This document shows positions 43,489 to 52,472 of a DNA stretch of 64,000 nt, piece after piece. Below the pieces are notes generated by a model. The model saw only the letters and a list, made by a program, of their open reading frames with translations. It was not told the DNA's origin and did no database searches. Source of the DNA: UBA940 sp045613745. Lineage in GTDB: Bacteria; Bacteroidota; Bacteroidia; Bacteroidales; Rikenellaceae. Positions within the stretch are counted from its first letter, which is position 1. Every line of letters begins with the position of its first letter. The DNA lies in contig JAZLBP010000007.1 of the NCBI GenBank assembly GCA_045613745.1, positions 62,001-126,000 on the forward strand, given 5' to 3'. The position numbers and the translations under genes were made by a program.

Positions 43489-44117
43489 TGAAACGAGTGA
43501 TTTTGGCCGCCCTGTGTGCGGTAATGATGGTCGGCTGCGGCAAGGGCTTCCGCTTCGAGGTTGAGTTCCCCACCCGCTATCCCGACGCATCATTCTACCT
43601 GACACCCGAGGGACAACCCGGCAACTACTATATGAAGGCCCAAAGCAACTCCGAGGGCGTTGTGCGATTCAAGGGCAAGCTGACCCAACCCATCGTAGCG
43701 TGCATCAGCGACGGTTACGCTATGATTTCGCACACGTTCTTTGTAGAGAAGGGACTTATCAAGTTCGGTCCCCTGACCGAGCAAAGTTCCGAGATTGTAG
43801 CCTATGGTACCCCCGCTAACGACGCCCACAACAACTACGTTGTGGATATGAACATCTTGGAGGCCAAGTACAGCACAATGGACGACTCCATAGGTGTGGA
43901 CCTTGTCGAGGCTATGAATAGCGAGTTCGACCTGCTCGGCCGTAAAGTCCAAGCCGAGAATATGGACAATATCTTCGGAGTGTATCTGTTTGTCAAGGAG
44001 GGTATCTTCCGCGCCACCTGCGCCGAGCGAGATAGCATTGTCGCTACCTTCTCGCCCGCAATGCAAGAGCACCCCTACCTGCAAGAAGCATTGAAGAACA
44101 CCCCCAAGTGCGAATAA
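43488..44117 (+). CDS. DUF4369 lipoprotein without a thioredoxin domain
   Basis: 209 residues starting at the TAATG overlap. Lipobox MKRVILAALCAVMMVGC, then a DUF4369 domain (FYLTPEGQPGNYYMKAQ, FVEKGLIKFGPL) and a helical tail similar to the linker of the upstream protein. It resembles a DUF4369-TlpA protein that lost its thioredoxin part, and probably arose by tandem duplication. Function unknown; a partner role for the upstream oxidoreductase is inferred from coupling. Confidence 0.82.
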   Translation: MKRVILAALCAVMMVGCGKGFRFEVEFPTRYPDASFYLTPEGQPGNYYMKAQSNSEGVVRFKGKLTQPIVACISDGYAMISHTFFVEKGLIKFGPLTEQSSEIVAYGTPANDAHNNYVVDMNILEAKYSTMDDSIGVDLVEAMNSEFDLLGRKVQAENMDNIFGVYLFVKEGIFRATCAERDSIVATFSPAMQEHPYLQEALKNTPKCE

Positions 44118-44138
44118 TCACGCAAGCACCATAACATT

Positions 44139-44174
44139 TAAGAGGTTGCCGTACAACGGCTGCCTCTTTTTTTT
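44139..44174 (+). terminator. Intrinsic terminator after the DUF4369 pair
   Basis: AAGAGG-TTGCCG and CGGCTGCCTCTT pair with two mismatches; eight T follow. Confidence 0.75.
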
Positions 44175-44201
44175 GAGTTCATATAAAAGGATGGGCAGAA
44201 C

Positions 44202-44330
44202 GTTTACTTAATGCGCATCACGCACGAACGCAACCAAAGGACAATCACACAAACCACCTACACACGCCACCTACAAACACAAAAAAGGACAACCTTTCGA
44301 TTGTCCTTGTAGTGCGGTGCGTACTCGAAC
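44202..44330. repeat. Duplicated 3' flank of tRNA-Asp with a decayed tRNA fragment
   Basis: Nearly identical to 44460-44594, with one substitution (C/T) and small indels. It includes the tRNA terminator hairpin and GGTGCGTAC of the tRNA 3' end, then TCGAAC after a 5-base deletion, after which homology stops. A 129-base spacer (44331-44459) without any visible gene separates the copies. Confidence 0.88.
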
Positions 44331-44459
44331 GGCAACGCCGAAGCCGAATTTCCAATAAAATAAATCAAGAAATAATTCGGCAACCATAATCCATTGAGAG
44401 GACCCGTGCGCACTACACAGACCCGCAAGGGTTGTTGTGTGAGAGCGAGAGGCGCATAA

Positions 44460-44594
44460 GTTTACTTAATGCGCATCACGCACGAACGCAACCAAAGGAC
44501 AATCATACAAACCACCTACACACGCCACCTACAAACACAAAAAAAGGACAACCTTTCGATTGTCCTTGTAGTGCGGTGCGTACGGGACTCGAAC
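44460..44594. repeat. Second copy of the repeat, joined to the intact tRNA-Asp
   Basis: Matches 44202-44330 at an offset of 258-259 bases, then continues into the functional tRNA gene. Confidence 0.88.
44539..44567 (-). terminator. Terminator of tRNA-Asp
   Basis: On the minus strand AAGGACAA and TTGTCCTT form an 8-bp stem followed by seven T. A second copy lies at about 44281-44308. Confidence 0.88.
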
Positions 44595-44647
44595 CCGTGA
44601 CCCCATGCGTGACAGGCATGTATTCTAACCAACTGAACTAACGCACC
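44574..44647 (-). tRNA. tRNA-Asp (GTC)
   Basis: 74 bases with all arms: acceptor GGTGCGT/ACGCACC, D arm GTTC/GAAT, anticodon stem CATGC/GCATG with loop CTGTCAC (anticodon GTC), T arm ACGGG-TTCGAGT-CCCGT, discriminator G as expected for Asp. The CCA end is not encoded. Confidence 0.97.
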
Positions 44648-44746
44648 AAAAAGTATTTTGAACTTCGCCATCGATATTTCTCGATTGCGAGTGCAAAGGT
44701 AATACAAAAAGTTCTAATTCCAAATATTTTCGCAACTTTTTTGCAA

Positions 44747-45283
44747 TTATTTTGCAAAAAACGAGAATTGAACACTTCCGTAGCTACGTTTCTCCACAAA
44801 ATTGGGGTGAGAATCGTAGTTACGATCCTTGGAATGTTCGAAAATCAGTACACCATCCTCCTTCAACAAATCGCGTTCCAAAACCAGAGTGATAACCTCC
44901 TCGCTACCCGGCAGGTCGTAGGGTGCGTCCGAGAACACGATGTCATATTGCTTAGAACAGCTTTTCAAGTAGAGGAATACGTTGGCATTGACCGAGTGAA
45001 TCACATCGGCACATCCCAACTCGGCGGCAGTGCGTTTGATGAACGACTGGTGCACACGGTTGATTTCGACCGAGGTGACATTGGCAGCACCCCTCGACGC
45101 AAACTCATAGCTGATGGAGCCCGTACCCGAAAAGAGGTCCAGTACGTCGATACCCTCCAAGTCCATACGGTTGGTGAGGATATTGAACAGATTCTCCTTG
45201 GCAAAGTCGGTCGTAGGACGCGCTTTGAGGTTGCGGGGCGGATTGAGCATTCGTCCCTTGAACTTTCCGCTTACGATTCGCAT
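44747..45283 (-). CDS. rsmD: 16S rRNA (guanine966-N2)-methyltransferase
   Basis: 178 residues. RsmD pattern: MRIVSGKFKGRML, PTTDFAKENLFNIL, SAM-binding VLDLFSGTGSISYEFASRGA, and catalytic VFSDAPYDLP, a DAPY variant of the usual DPPY. It methylates 16S rRNA during 30S assembly. It follows the DUF3822 gene by 32 bases, a conserved arrangement in Bacteroidetes as far as I recall. Confidence 0.93.
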   Translation of the reverse strand: MRIVSGKFKGRMLNPPRNLKARPTTDFAKENLFNILTNRMDLEGIDVLDLFSGTGSISYEFASRGAANVTSVEINRVHQSFIKRTAAELGCADVIHSVNANVFLYLKSCSKQYDIVFSDAPYDLPGSEEVITLVLERDLLKEDGVLIFEHSKDRNYDSHPNFVEKRSYGSVQFSFFAK

Positions 45284-45315
45284 AGTTTAATACCTAATTA
45301 TATAAGTAGAGTGGT

Positions 45316-45930
45316 TTACAAAATTTTGCAATCTGCAAACAGTTCGGCGAGGCTTTCGACAACCATCGGCGCTGCATCACCTTGTACGCGCACCTCATAG
45401 CCTTTGAGCGATAGCACATCGCCCAGTTTGCTCATTACAAAGAGCAGGTTTTCGGGCTCGGTAGTGGCAAACACCTCGGCGTAGAGCAGTTTTCCGTTGT
45501 CGCTCACCACCACATAGGCATTCTCGGATGTGAGGGTTATTCTCACCGCGCGGGTGTAGCCAACAACGCCTTCGAGCAGAGGCGAGGTGTAGCTGACCTT
45601 ACACTCGTCGAGGTTTGCGAGCAGGGTTGCAATGCGGCTATCAACGGCCATCAGTGCAATCACATCGCCACACGAAGCAGCAACAACGCGCTCGTCGTCA
45701 TCGACGGGTTTATCATTCACCGCCATATAGCCCTCGTTCATATCGGTCGAGTACAACGCTGCGGGCACAAGCACCGTCTTTGCGCTGTCGATACAAACGG
45801 TCAGTTCGCGTACCCCCTCGACCAACTCGTCGAGAGCAGCACGGGCCATAAGAAAATCGTGTCCACTCAACATAAGTCGGGTGGACACTTTTCTTTGGTC
45901 GTTTGTATGATTACTCCCAGTTACCAGCAT
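45316..45930 (-). CDS. DUF3822 family protein
   Basis: 204 residues. The start (RKVSTRLMLSGHDFLMA) and the ASKHA-like alternating strand pattern (VCIDSAKTVLVPAALY, YVVVSDNGKLLYAEVF) match DUF3822, a Bacteroidetes family of unknown function with an actin/hexokinase-like look. Its ATG overlaps the end of the upstream gene by 20 bases; rsmD follows. Probably cytosolic. Confidence 0.83.
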   Translation of the reverse strand: MLVTGSNHTNDQRKVSTRLMLSGHDFLMARAALDELVEGVRELTVCIDSAKTVLVPAALYSTDMNEGYMAVNDKPVDDDERVVAASCGDVIALMAVDSRIATLLANLDECKVSYTSPLLEGVVGYTRAVRITLTSENAYVVVSDNGKLLYAEVFATTEPENLLFVMSKLGDVLSLKGYEVRVQGDAAPMVVESLAELFADCKIL

Positions 45931-46543
45931 CGTTGGTTGCGGCGTCCATAGCGCCCACTTTAATACCGGGGTAAACCTCGTAAACCGATTTACACTCGTT
46001 GATAAGGTTAATCAACTCTTGACGGTCCATATCTGCGAGGAACTCTTTGTAGGGAGCTTTACACTCGAACACGGGAACGATAACCTTCGACTCAGTGGTG
46101 AACATACCTGCATCCATAATGAACTCGGTACCCTCAGCAGCGAAGGGGATGAAGCGCAGGTTACGTACTTGCTCGGGAGTGAGTTTTTTCTCGCCGAACA
46201 CGGTATCGATAACAGCCACTTTGAATTTCTCGATGTTTTTAATCTTCTTAGCTTTCAGACGTGCCATTGCAACCGAGTCGTCCTCGTCAACGAGTTTGCG
46301 CTCCATAACGAGCGAGTCGTTCAGAACGAAGTTAATCAGGGTGTCAAAGCTAGCGGTGTAGCGTTGGTTCACTTGTTTGAACGAACGTTGAGCCGAGCGG
46401 ATGTCTTTGATGCGCTCGATAACCACTGCTTTACGCGCTTCAGTTTGTTTTTGGAAGTAAATCGACGAATAGACCATATCCACAGCATAGTAGCCCAGAG
46501 CAACGATCACCACCGCCAAAACGATTTGGATAATTTTTTTCAT
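45911..46543 (-). CDS. Membrane-anchored conserved hypothetical protein
   Basis: 210 residues. One N-terminal transmembrane helix (MKKIIQIVLAVVIVALGYYAV), then a helical stretch (ARKAVVIERIKDIRSAQRSFKQ, faintly pseudopilin-like) and a charged domain. No recognised motif. First gene of a three-gene overlapping minus-strand unit with DUF3822 and rsmD. Confidence 0.75.
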   Translation of the reverse strand: MKKIIQIVLAVVIVALGYYAVDMVYSSIYFQKQTEARKAVVIERIKDIRSAQRSFKQVNQRYTASFDTLINFVLNDSLVMERKLVDEDDSVAMARLKAKKIKNIEKFKVAVIDTVFGEKKLTPEQVRNLRFIPFAAEGTEFIMDAGMFTTESKVIVPVFECKAPYKEFLADMDRQELINLINECKSVYEVYPGIKVGAMDAATNDAGNWE

Positions 46544-46599
46544 ATCTGTTAATTTTTATTAAGTTTGTACAAAATTAAAGCACGATACTCGACACCATT

Positions 46600-48036
46600 A
46601 TGCACGGAATACACAATATCGCGTCCCAAATTTACACTAAATTTGCGTTTACACCAACTTTTGGGCAAAAAAAAATTATAGAAAAGTTGTCGGAGTGGGT
46701 TGAGTCGGGTGATTCCGAGCGAATTTTCATCCTCAACGGCTATGCAGGAACGGGCAAAACCACGCTTCTGGGCGCCCTTGTCGAGGTGTTGCGCGACAAT
46801 GCTATCCGACCCGTACTATTGGCTCCTACGGGCCGTGCAGCCAAGGTTTTGGCGCAATACACAGGCGAGAAAACCTATACCATTCACAAGAAAATATACC
46901 GCCAGCAGAGCAGTGCCGCCATCGAAAGCAAATTCTCGCTCGACTACAACCGCGAGCGAGGTGCTATTTTCATCATCGACGAGGCTTCGATGCTCTCCAA
47001 CGGCTCGTCGTACGAGGATTCGCTGTTTGGCAGCGGCTCACTGTTGGAGGATTTGGTTAAGTATGTTCGCAGCAGCCGCGACTGCCGACTGATGCTTGTG
47101 GGCGACAGCGCACAGCTCCCGCCCGTAGGCAATGATTACAGCCCCGCGCTCGACCCCGTCTATATGTCGGCCTTCGGGTCGGTGGACTACGGCTCGCTGG
47201 ACGATGTTGTGCGTCAGGACATTGATTCGGGCATTCTGTTCAACGCCACGCTGGTGCGCACGATGCTCGAAAACCGCATCTTCGACATTCCGCTGCTCGA
47301 TATGTCCTACCCCGATGTGGAGTCAATTGACGGCGGCGAGTTTATGGAGAAAATCGAGGAGTGCTACTCCAAGTGGGGACGCGACGAGACCATCGTCATC
47401 ACGCGCTCAAACAAACGCGCCAACCGATTCAACGATGCCTTGCGCCGCAGAGTGCTCTATGCCGAGGAGGAGATTGAGTCGGGAGATATGCTGATGGTGG
47501 TCAAGAACAACTACTACTATGCTGGCGAGGACGAGAACGACAAGGAGGCAGGCGGTATGAACTTCATTGCCAACGGCGACATTGCGCGCTTGCGCCGTCT
47601 GCGCCGATTCGAGGAGTTGTATGGTTTCCGCTTCGCCAATGCCGTATTGGAGTTTGACGATGCCGAGCAGACCGAGGTTGAGTGCAAGATTCTGTTGGAC
47701 ACCATAGCCTCGGAGTCGCCCTCACTGACCCGCGACGAGAGCCTGCGTCTGTTCCGCGCCATCGAGGAGGACTACCCCGAAATACGCTCAAAGGCAAAGC
47801 GCTACAAGGAGATTCGCGAGAACGCCTACTTCAATGCCGTGCAGGTGAAATTTGCCTATGCCGTAACGTGTCACAAGTCGCAGGGCGGCCAGTGGTCGGC
47901 GGTGTTCATCGACCAAATGTTGTTTGGCGACGAGACTATGAGCCGCGACCTTTTGCGCTGGCTCTACACCGCAATGACACGCGCCACCCAAAAGCTCTAT
48001 TTTGTCAATTTCGACGAACGTTTTTTCGATAAATAG
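46600..48036 (+). CDS. RecD/Pif1-like AAA DNA helicase
   Basis: 478 residues. Superfamily 1B motifs in order: FGQKKIIEKL, Walker A GYAGTGKTT (47-55), APTGRAAKVL (Ia), IIDEASML (II), LVGDSAQLPPVG (III), and at the C-terminus VTCHKSQGGQWSAVFID and RWLYTAMTRA (V, VI). Resembles the small RecD-like helicases of Bacteroidetes, which lack the N-terminal domain of RecD2. It likely unwinds DNA 5'-3' in repair. Stands alone on the plus strand. Confidence 0.9.
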   Translation: MHGIHNIASQIYTKFAFTPTFGQKKIIEKLSEWVESGDSERIFILNGYAGTGKTTLLGALVEVLRDNAIRPVLLAPTGRAAKVLAQYTGEKTYTIHKKIYRQQSSAAIESKFSLDYNRERGAIFIIDEASMLSNGSSYEDSLFGSGSLLEDLVKYVRSSRDCRLMLVGDSAQLPPVGNDYSPALDPVYMSAFGSVDYGSLDDVVRQDIDSGILFNATLVRTMLENRIFDIPLLDMSYPDVESIDGGEFMEKIEECYSKWGRDETIVITRSNKRANRFNDALRRRVLYAEEEIESGDMLMVVKNNYYYAGEDENDKEAGGMNFIANGDIARLRRLRRFEELYGFRFANAVLEFDDAEQTEVECKILLDTIASESPSLTRDESLRLFRAIEEDYPEIRSKAKRYKEIRENAYFNAVQVKFAYAVTCHKSQGGQWSAVFIDQMLFGDETMSRDLLRWLYTAMTRATQKLYFVNFDERFFDK

Positions 48037-48058
48037 CGAAAAATCCAAGTAAAAATCG

Positions 48059-48066
48059 TAAATTTG
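48059..48066 (+). promoter_or_regulatory. -7 element (TAAATTTG) for the GIN-domain gene
   Basis: A TAnnTTTG match 64 bases before the ATG at 48131; no good -33 box is seen. Confidence 0.4.
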
Positions 48067-48130
48067 TCAAATAATCCCGTCGCCCACCGACGGCCATACT
48101 AACGATATTAACTCATAAATTTATACTACT

Positions 48131-49246
48131 ATGAAAAGATTTATTCTGATGATGGCGGCTATGCTGACCTTTGCAGGCTCGCTCTCCGCAGCCCAAACAA
48201 CCAAAGAGTTCTCGCGTGGCACAACCACCGAGGTGAGCATTGATGGCGCTTTCCGCGTTGTGATGTCGGAGCAATACCGCAACAACATCAAAATCGAGTT
48301 CGATGACGCACTGGCAAACCTCATCACCACCGAAATCAAAGGCAAACAACTGAAAATATACTACTCGCGTGGCGCAAACAAGGTATTCAAGAACAGCAAC
48401 TTGGATCTGCCCACAATCTACATCGACCGCAACTTTGCATCGTATCTGTTCAAGGAGGCTGTGATGGCCACCTCGGAGGAGACCATCGAGGGTGCTGCGT
48501 TGAAAATCAAACTCAACGACAACAGCTCGCTGCGCGCACGCATCGCCGTAAGCAAACTCGAAATGGCTCTGAGCGGCGCCGCCACCTACGAGGGTGACGT
48601 AACCTGCCAAGAGGCCAAAATCGCAATGAACGGCACCTCGGCTATGACCGTCAAAGGCTCGGCCATCAAACTGAGTCTCACCGCACAAGGCAGTTCGACC
48701 TTCAAAGGCAAAGGTTTGGAGAACCAATCTATGGCAAGCGTGTCGGCTACGGGTTCGGCAATCGTCGATTTCAATGGTCGCGGCGCAGTTAAGGTAGCTG
48801 CATCGGGCACCTCAGCCGTAACCGGTGACGTTATGTGCAAAACCCTCACCATCAAATCGAGCGGCTCGTCGAACATCAAAGTAAGCGGCTCGTCGAAGAG
48901 TCTGAAACTCACCACCTCGGGTGCTTCGCGCTTCGAGCAATCGAACTACAAAAACGAAATGTCGGCCAAAGTTACCGCAAGCGGCACTTCGAACATCGAC
49001 ATCTTCTCGCGCGGCACAATGAAAATCACCTCGTCGGATTCGGCAACCATCACTGTCGAGAGCGACGGCAACATCACCATCAAGGCTTCGGACACCTCGT
49101 CGGTATTCCACAGCCACCGCGCAAAAGTGGTGAAACTCACCCTCAAAGACCAAGCAACAGTCAAGGCCGAAGGTGAGGAGCAACCCTCGGTGAATGTGTA
49201 TGCGTCGCCCTATGGCAACGCCGTTCCCCGCTATATGCAACGCTAA
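48131..49246 (+). CDS. Secreted head GIN-domain (DUF2807) beta-helix protein
   Basis: 371 residues. Signal peptide MKRFILMMAAMLTFAGSLSA, then RGTTTEVSIDGAFRVVMSE, the usual opening of DUF2807. It continues as a long solenoid of short Ser/Thr/Gly/Lys repeats (KVSGSSKSLKL, KVTASGTSNIDI and similar). These are putative adhesin-like or auto-transporter-head-like domains, presumed to sit in the periplasm or at the surface. Exact role unknown. mutS begins 15 bases after its stop. Confidence 0.88.
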   Translation: MKRFILMMAAMLTFAGSLSAAQTTKEFSRGTTTEVSIDGAFRVVMSEQYRNNIKIEFDDALANLITTEIKGKQLKIYYSRGANKVFKNSNLDLPTIYIDRNFASYLFKEAVMATSEETIEGAALKIKLNDNSSLRARIAVSKLEMALSGAATYEGDVTCQEAKIAMNGTSAMTVKGSAIKLSLTAQGSSTFKGKGLENQSMASVSATGSAIVDFNGRGAVKVAASGTSAVTGDVMCKTLTIKSSGSSNIKVSGSSKSLKLTTSGASRFEQSNYKNEMSAKVTASGTSNIDIFSRGTMKITSSDSATITVESDGNITIKASDTSSVFHSHRAKVVKLTLKDQATVKAEGEEQPSVNVYASPYGNAVPRYMQR

Positions 49247-49261
49247 CAACACCACGCATCG

Positions 49262-51898
49262 ATGACAGCAGAGAAAGCTAAAAAGGGAAAGGGAGGAATT
49301 GTCGAAACACCCCTGATGCGACAATACTTCGAAATCAAATCCAAACATCCGGATGCGGTTTTGTTGTTTCGCGTGGGTGACTTCTACGAAACTTATGGCG
49401 AGGATGCCGTAAGGGCAAGCGCTATACTCGGCATTACCCTGACCCGTCGTGCCAATGGCGCGGCAGCATACGTCGAGATGGCGGGCTTCCCTTATCACGC
49501 TGTCGAAACCTACCTTCCAAAACTTGTGAGGGCGGGTCAAAGGGTGGCTATCTGCGAGCAGCTGGAAGACCCCAAGAGTGTCAAGGGCTTGGTTAAGCGA
49601 GGAGTGGTCGAACTGGTCACCCCTGGTGTGTCGCTTAGCAACAACACTCTCAACAGCAAGGAGAACAACTTTTTGGGTGCTGTCTTTTTCGGCCGTAAGC
49701 AGACGGGTGTAGCATTCCTCGACATCTCGACAGGCGAGTTCTATGTCGGTCAGGGAAGCACCACCTATGTCGATAAACTGCTGTCGAACTTCGCCCCCAA
49801 AGAGGTGTTGTTCCAACGTGGACACGAAAGCGAGTTCCGCGAGAACTTTGGCGGAACATACTATACCTATCAACTCGACGAGTGGATTTTCTCGGAGGAA
49901 CTCAACCGCCGCAAACTGTGCGAGCAGTTTGACGTGCGCAACCTCAAAGGCTATGGCATTGAGTCGCAGAGTGAGGGTATCTCGGCTGCGGGTGCGATAC
50001 TCTACTACTTGGAGTTCACCGAGCACCGCGCAACGGGACACATCCACTCCATCAGCCGCATCGACGCCGACAAATATGTGTGGATTGACAAGTTCTCAAT
50101 CCGCAACTTGGAACTGTTCGCAAGCAACGACCACTCGGGTCAGGGCTCACTTTTGAGTGTGCTCGACCGCACGCTGTCGCCTATGGGCGGCCGCCTGCTC
50201 CGCCACTGGATAGCCCTGCCCGTCAAGGATATAGACACAATTAACGAGCGTCTCGACGTGGTCAGCGACCTGTGCGAGGATGTCGGTTTGAAGGAGAATC
50301 TGGGCGAGCAACTTGCGCTGGTGGGCGACTTGGAGCGCCTTGCACAACGCATCGCAACGGGACGCATCCTGCCCCGCGAGATGATTCAGCTCAAACACTC
50401 TCTGGCGGCACTCGAAGAGATTTCGACCATCTGCACGGGCAACGAGCACCTCGCACAATACACCTCGAAACTCGAGCTGTGTCGTGAGGCACGCGAGCGC
50501 ATCGGCACCGAGCTCTATCCCGACCCCGAGACCAATCAGATTGCCAAGGGCGGTATCATTGCCGATGGTGTGGATGCCGAACTGGACGACTTGCGCAGGG
50601 TTGCGGGACACGGCAAGGAGGTACTGTGTGAGATTCAGCGTCGCGAGAGTGAGCTTACGGGCATCCCCTCGCTACGCATCAACTACAACAACGTCTTCGG
50701 CTACTACATCGAGGTACGCAACACTCACAGGGACAAAGTGCCCACAGAGTGGGTGCGCAAACAGACCCTCAAAGATGCCGAACGATATATCACTCCCGAG
50801 TTAAAGGAGTACGAAGAGAAGATTTTGGGTGCCGAGGAGCGCATCCTGATGATTGAGCAGAGGATTTATACCGAGTTGATTGGCTATCTGTGTACTATCC
50901 TCGCCAAGCTGCAACGCAACGCCGCGCTGATTGCCACGCTCGACGTGTTGCACTCGTTTGCGGTGGTCGCCATCGAGAACAACTACACCCGTCCGAAGCT
51001 CGACGACAGCACCGTCATCAACATCCGCGACGGCCGCCACCCCGTAATCGAGCGACTGCTGGCTGTGGGCGACGAGTACATCCCCAACGACCTCTATCTG
51101 GACAACGACCGCCAGCAGATTATGATGATTACCGGCCCCAATATGTCGGGTAAGAGCGCAATCCTCCGCCAGACGGCACTCATCGTGCTGATGGCGCAGA
51201 TGGGCAGCTTCGTGCCCGCATCGGAGGCGCACATAGGCGTTGTCGATAAGATTTTCACCCGCGTGGGCGCAAGCGACAATATCTCGCAGGGCGAATCAAC
51301 CTTTATGGTCGAGATGTTGGAGTCGGCAAGCATTCTGAACAACATCTCCAACCGCAGTCTTGTGCTGCTGGACGAGATTGGCCGCGGAACAAGCACCTAC
51401 GACGGTATCGCCATCGCGTGGGCTATGGTCGAGTATCTGCACAACAACCCTTCGGCACGTCCCAAGACGCTGTTTGCAACCCACTACCACGAGCTCAACG
51501 AGATGAGCGACACTATGGAACGCATCCACAACTACCACGTCGCAGTCAAGGAGGTGGGCAAGACCGTAGTGTTCCTGCGCAAACTCACCCAGGGCGGCAC
51601 CGAACGCTCGTTTGGTGTTCACGTTGCACGCATCGCGGGTATGCCCCGCAGTGTTGTGGAGCGCGCCGAGCAGATTCTGAATGGCTTCGGCAAGGCCGAG
51701 ATGGGTGGCACACGCGCCAAGAAAGGCAAGAGCAAGGGCGAGGTGGCAATGCCCGACTATCAGCTGAGTATGTTCCAACTCGAAGACCCCGTGCTGGTCC
51801 AAATCCGCGACCGCATACGTGACCTCGACATCAACTCGCTCACCCCCCTCGAAGCACTCAACACCCTCAGCGAAATCAAAAACATCACAGGTATATAG
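49262..51898 (+). CDS. mutS: DNA mismatch repair protein MutS
   Basis: 878 residues, full length. N-terminal mismatch-recognition domain with FRVGDFYETYGEDA (the Phe-x-Glu mismatch wedge), connector, clamp, then ATPase with GPNMSGKSAILRQ (Walker A), STFMVEM (signature), and VLLDEIGRGTSTYDG (Walker B). The C-terminus carries a Lys-rich segment and the helix-turn-helix dimerization end. It scans DNA for mismatches and recruits MutL. Confidence 0.97.
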   Translation: MTAEKAKKGKGGIVETPLMRQYFEIKSKHPDAVLLFRVGDFYETYGEDAVRASAILGITLTRRANGAAAYVEMAGFPYHAVETYLPKLVRAGQRVAICEQLEDPKSVKGLVKRGVVELVTPGVSLSNNTLNSKENNFLGAVFFGRKQTGVAFLDISTGEFYVGQGSTTYVDKLLSNFAPKEVLFQRGHESEFRENFGGTYYTYQLDEWIFSEELNRRKLCEQFDVRNLKGYGIESQSEGISAAGAILYYLEFTEHRATGHIHSISRIDADKYVWIDKFSIRNLELFASNDHSGQGSLLSVLDRTLSPMGGRLLRHWIALPVKDIDTINERLDVVSDLCEDVGLKENLGEQLALVGDLERLAQRIATGRILPREMIQLKHSLAALEEISTICTGNEHLAQYTSKLELCREARERIGTELYPDPETNQIAKGGIIADGVDAELDDLRRVAGHGKEVLCEIQRRESELTGIPSLRINYNNVFGYYIEVRNTHRDKVPTEWVRKQTLKDAERYITPELKEYEEKILGAEERILMIEQRIYTELIGYLCTILAKLQRNAALIATLDVLHSFAVVAIENNYTRPKLDDSTVINIRDGRHPVIERLLAVGDEYIPNDLYLDNDRQQIMMITGPNMSGKSAILRQTALIVLMAQMGSFVPASEAHIGVVDKIFTRVGASDNISQGESTFMVEMLESASILNNISNRSLVLLDEIGRGTSTYDGIAIAWAMVEYLHNNPSARPKTLFATHYHELNEMSDTMERIHNYHVAVKEVGKTVVFLRKLTQGGTERSFGVHVARIAGMPRSVVERAEQILNGFGKAEMGGTRAKKGKSKGEVAMPDYQLSMFQLEDPVLVQIRDRIRDLDINSLTPLEALNTLSEIKNITGI

Positions 51899-51998
51899 TA
51901 CTTTTTGAATCATCAGTTGCAGACCTGCGGGTGTAGCTGCCGCCCTTATCCCAAAAGAACGGCAGTAACATAAGTAACACACCGCATACCGACAGCGT

Positions 51999-52040
51999 AA
52001 AAACAGTAGATAGTCCACAAGTGGACTATCTACTGTTTTT
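51999..52040 (+). terminator. Perfect 20-bp palindromic stem after mutS
   Basis: AAAAACAGTAGATAGTCCAC and its exact complement, separated by only two bases and ending in TTTTT. Works as a terminator, although the loop is unusually small. Confidence 0.75.
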
Positions 52041-52102
52041 ATATAGACGACAGCAACCTATTTTAGATTATTTGATAAATCCCCCCCGCCCCCATAAAAA
52101 AA

Positions 52103-52262
52103 ACTCCACCCATAAAGGATGGAGGTCGCATACCGACAGATTTGGCTGCCGCTATATACACATAACATATGATACGTAAATCAAATACGAAGAACGATTT
52201 TTAGGGTCGCATACCGACAGATTTGGCTGCCGCTATATACATACCGAAGAACGATTTTTAGG
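52103..52262. repeat. Tandem duplications between mutS and tsf
   Basis: The 37-base sequence starting GGTCGCATACCGACAG occurs at 52124-52160 and identically at 52205-52241. CGAAGAACGATTTTTAGG occurs at 52188-52205 and 52245-52262. A hairpin, ACTCCACCC-ATAAA-GGATGGAG, at 52103-52124 recurs at 52336-52358. No gene is present in 51899-52472. Confidence 0.92.
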
Positions 52263-52265
52263 CAA

Positions 52266-52321
52266 ACGAAGAATCCGACCTCGCAGCATACTTGCGTATG
52301 TGAGAAGTCGGATTCAAAGTT
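52266..52321 (+). repeat. Dispersed hairpin element, copy D
   Basis: A shortened core (GCAGCATAC, TTGC loop, GTATGTGAG) enclosed by the unique perfect arms GAATCCGAC (52271-52279) and GTCGGATTC (52307-52315). Confidence 0.85.
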
Positions 52322-52335
52322 TTAAATACAAAAAG

Positions 52336-52358
52336 ACTCCACCCATAAAGGATGGAGT
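52336..52358 (-). terminator. Terminator downstream of tsf
   Basis: On the minus strand ACTCCATCC pairs with the complementary GGTGGAGT end and is followed by CTTTTTG. Confidence 0.65.
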
Positions 52359-52377
52359 CCGTATTGTTTTGTTGAGG

Positions 52378-52461
52378 AATTTTTGCGCCGTAAACAAGGG
52401 CGAAACCGCAGCATACTGACGTATGTGAGGATTTCTGCCGAAGATTATCGGCGTAAAAATT
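52378..52461 (+). repeat. Dispersed hairpin element, copy E
   Basis: Core GAAACCGCAGCATAC, TGAC loop, GTATGTGAGGATTTC (52402-52435). Outer arms AATTTTTGCGCCG (52378-52390) and CGGCGTAAAAATT (52449-52461) pair with one mismatch. Lies about 12 bases beyond the tsf stop on the minus strand. Confidence 0.88.
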
Positions 52462-52472
52462 ACCGACAAAAA

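Noticed and set aside
52124..52262. Direct repeats between mutS and tsf as a CRISPR array
   Set aside because: Only two units, unequal lengths, no regular spacers and no cas genes.
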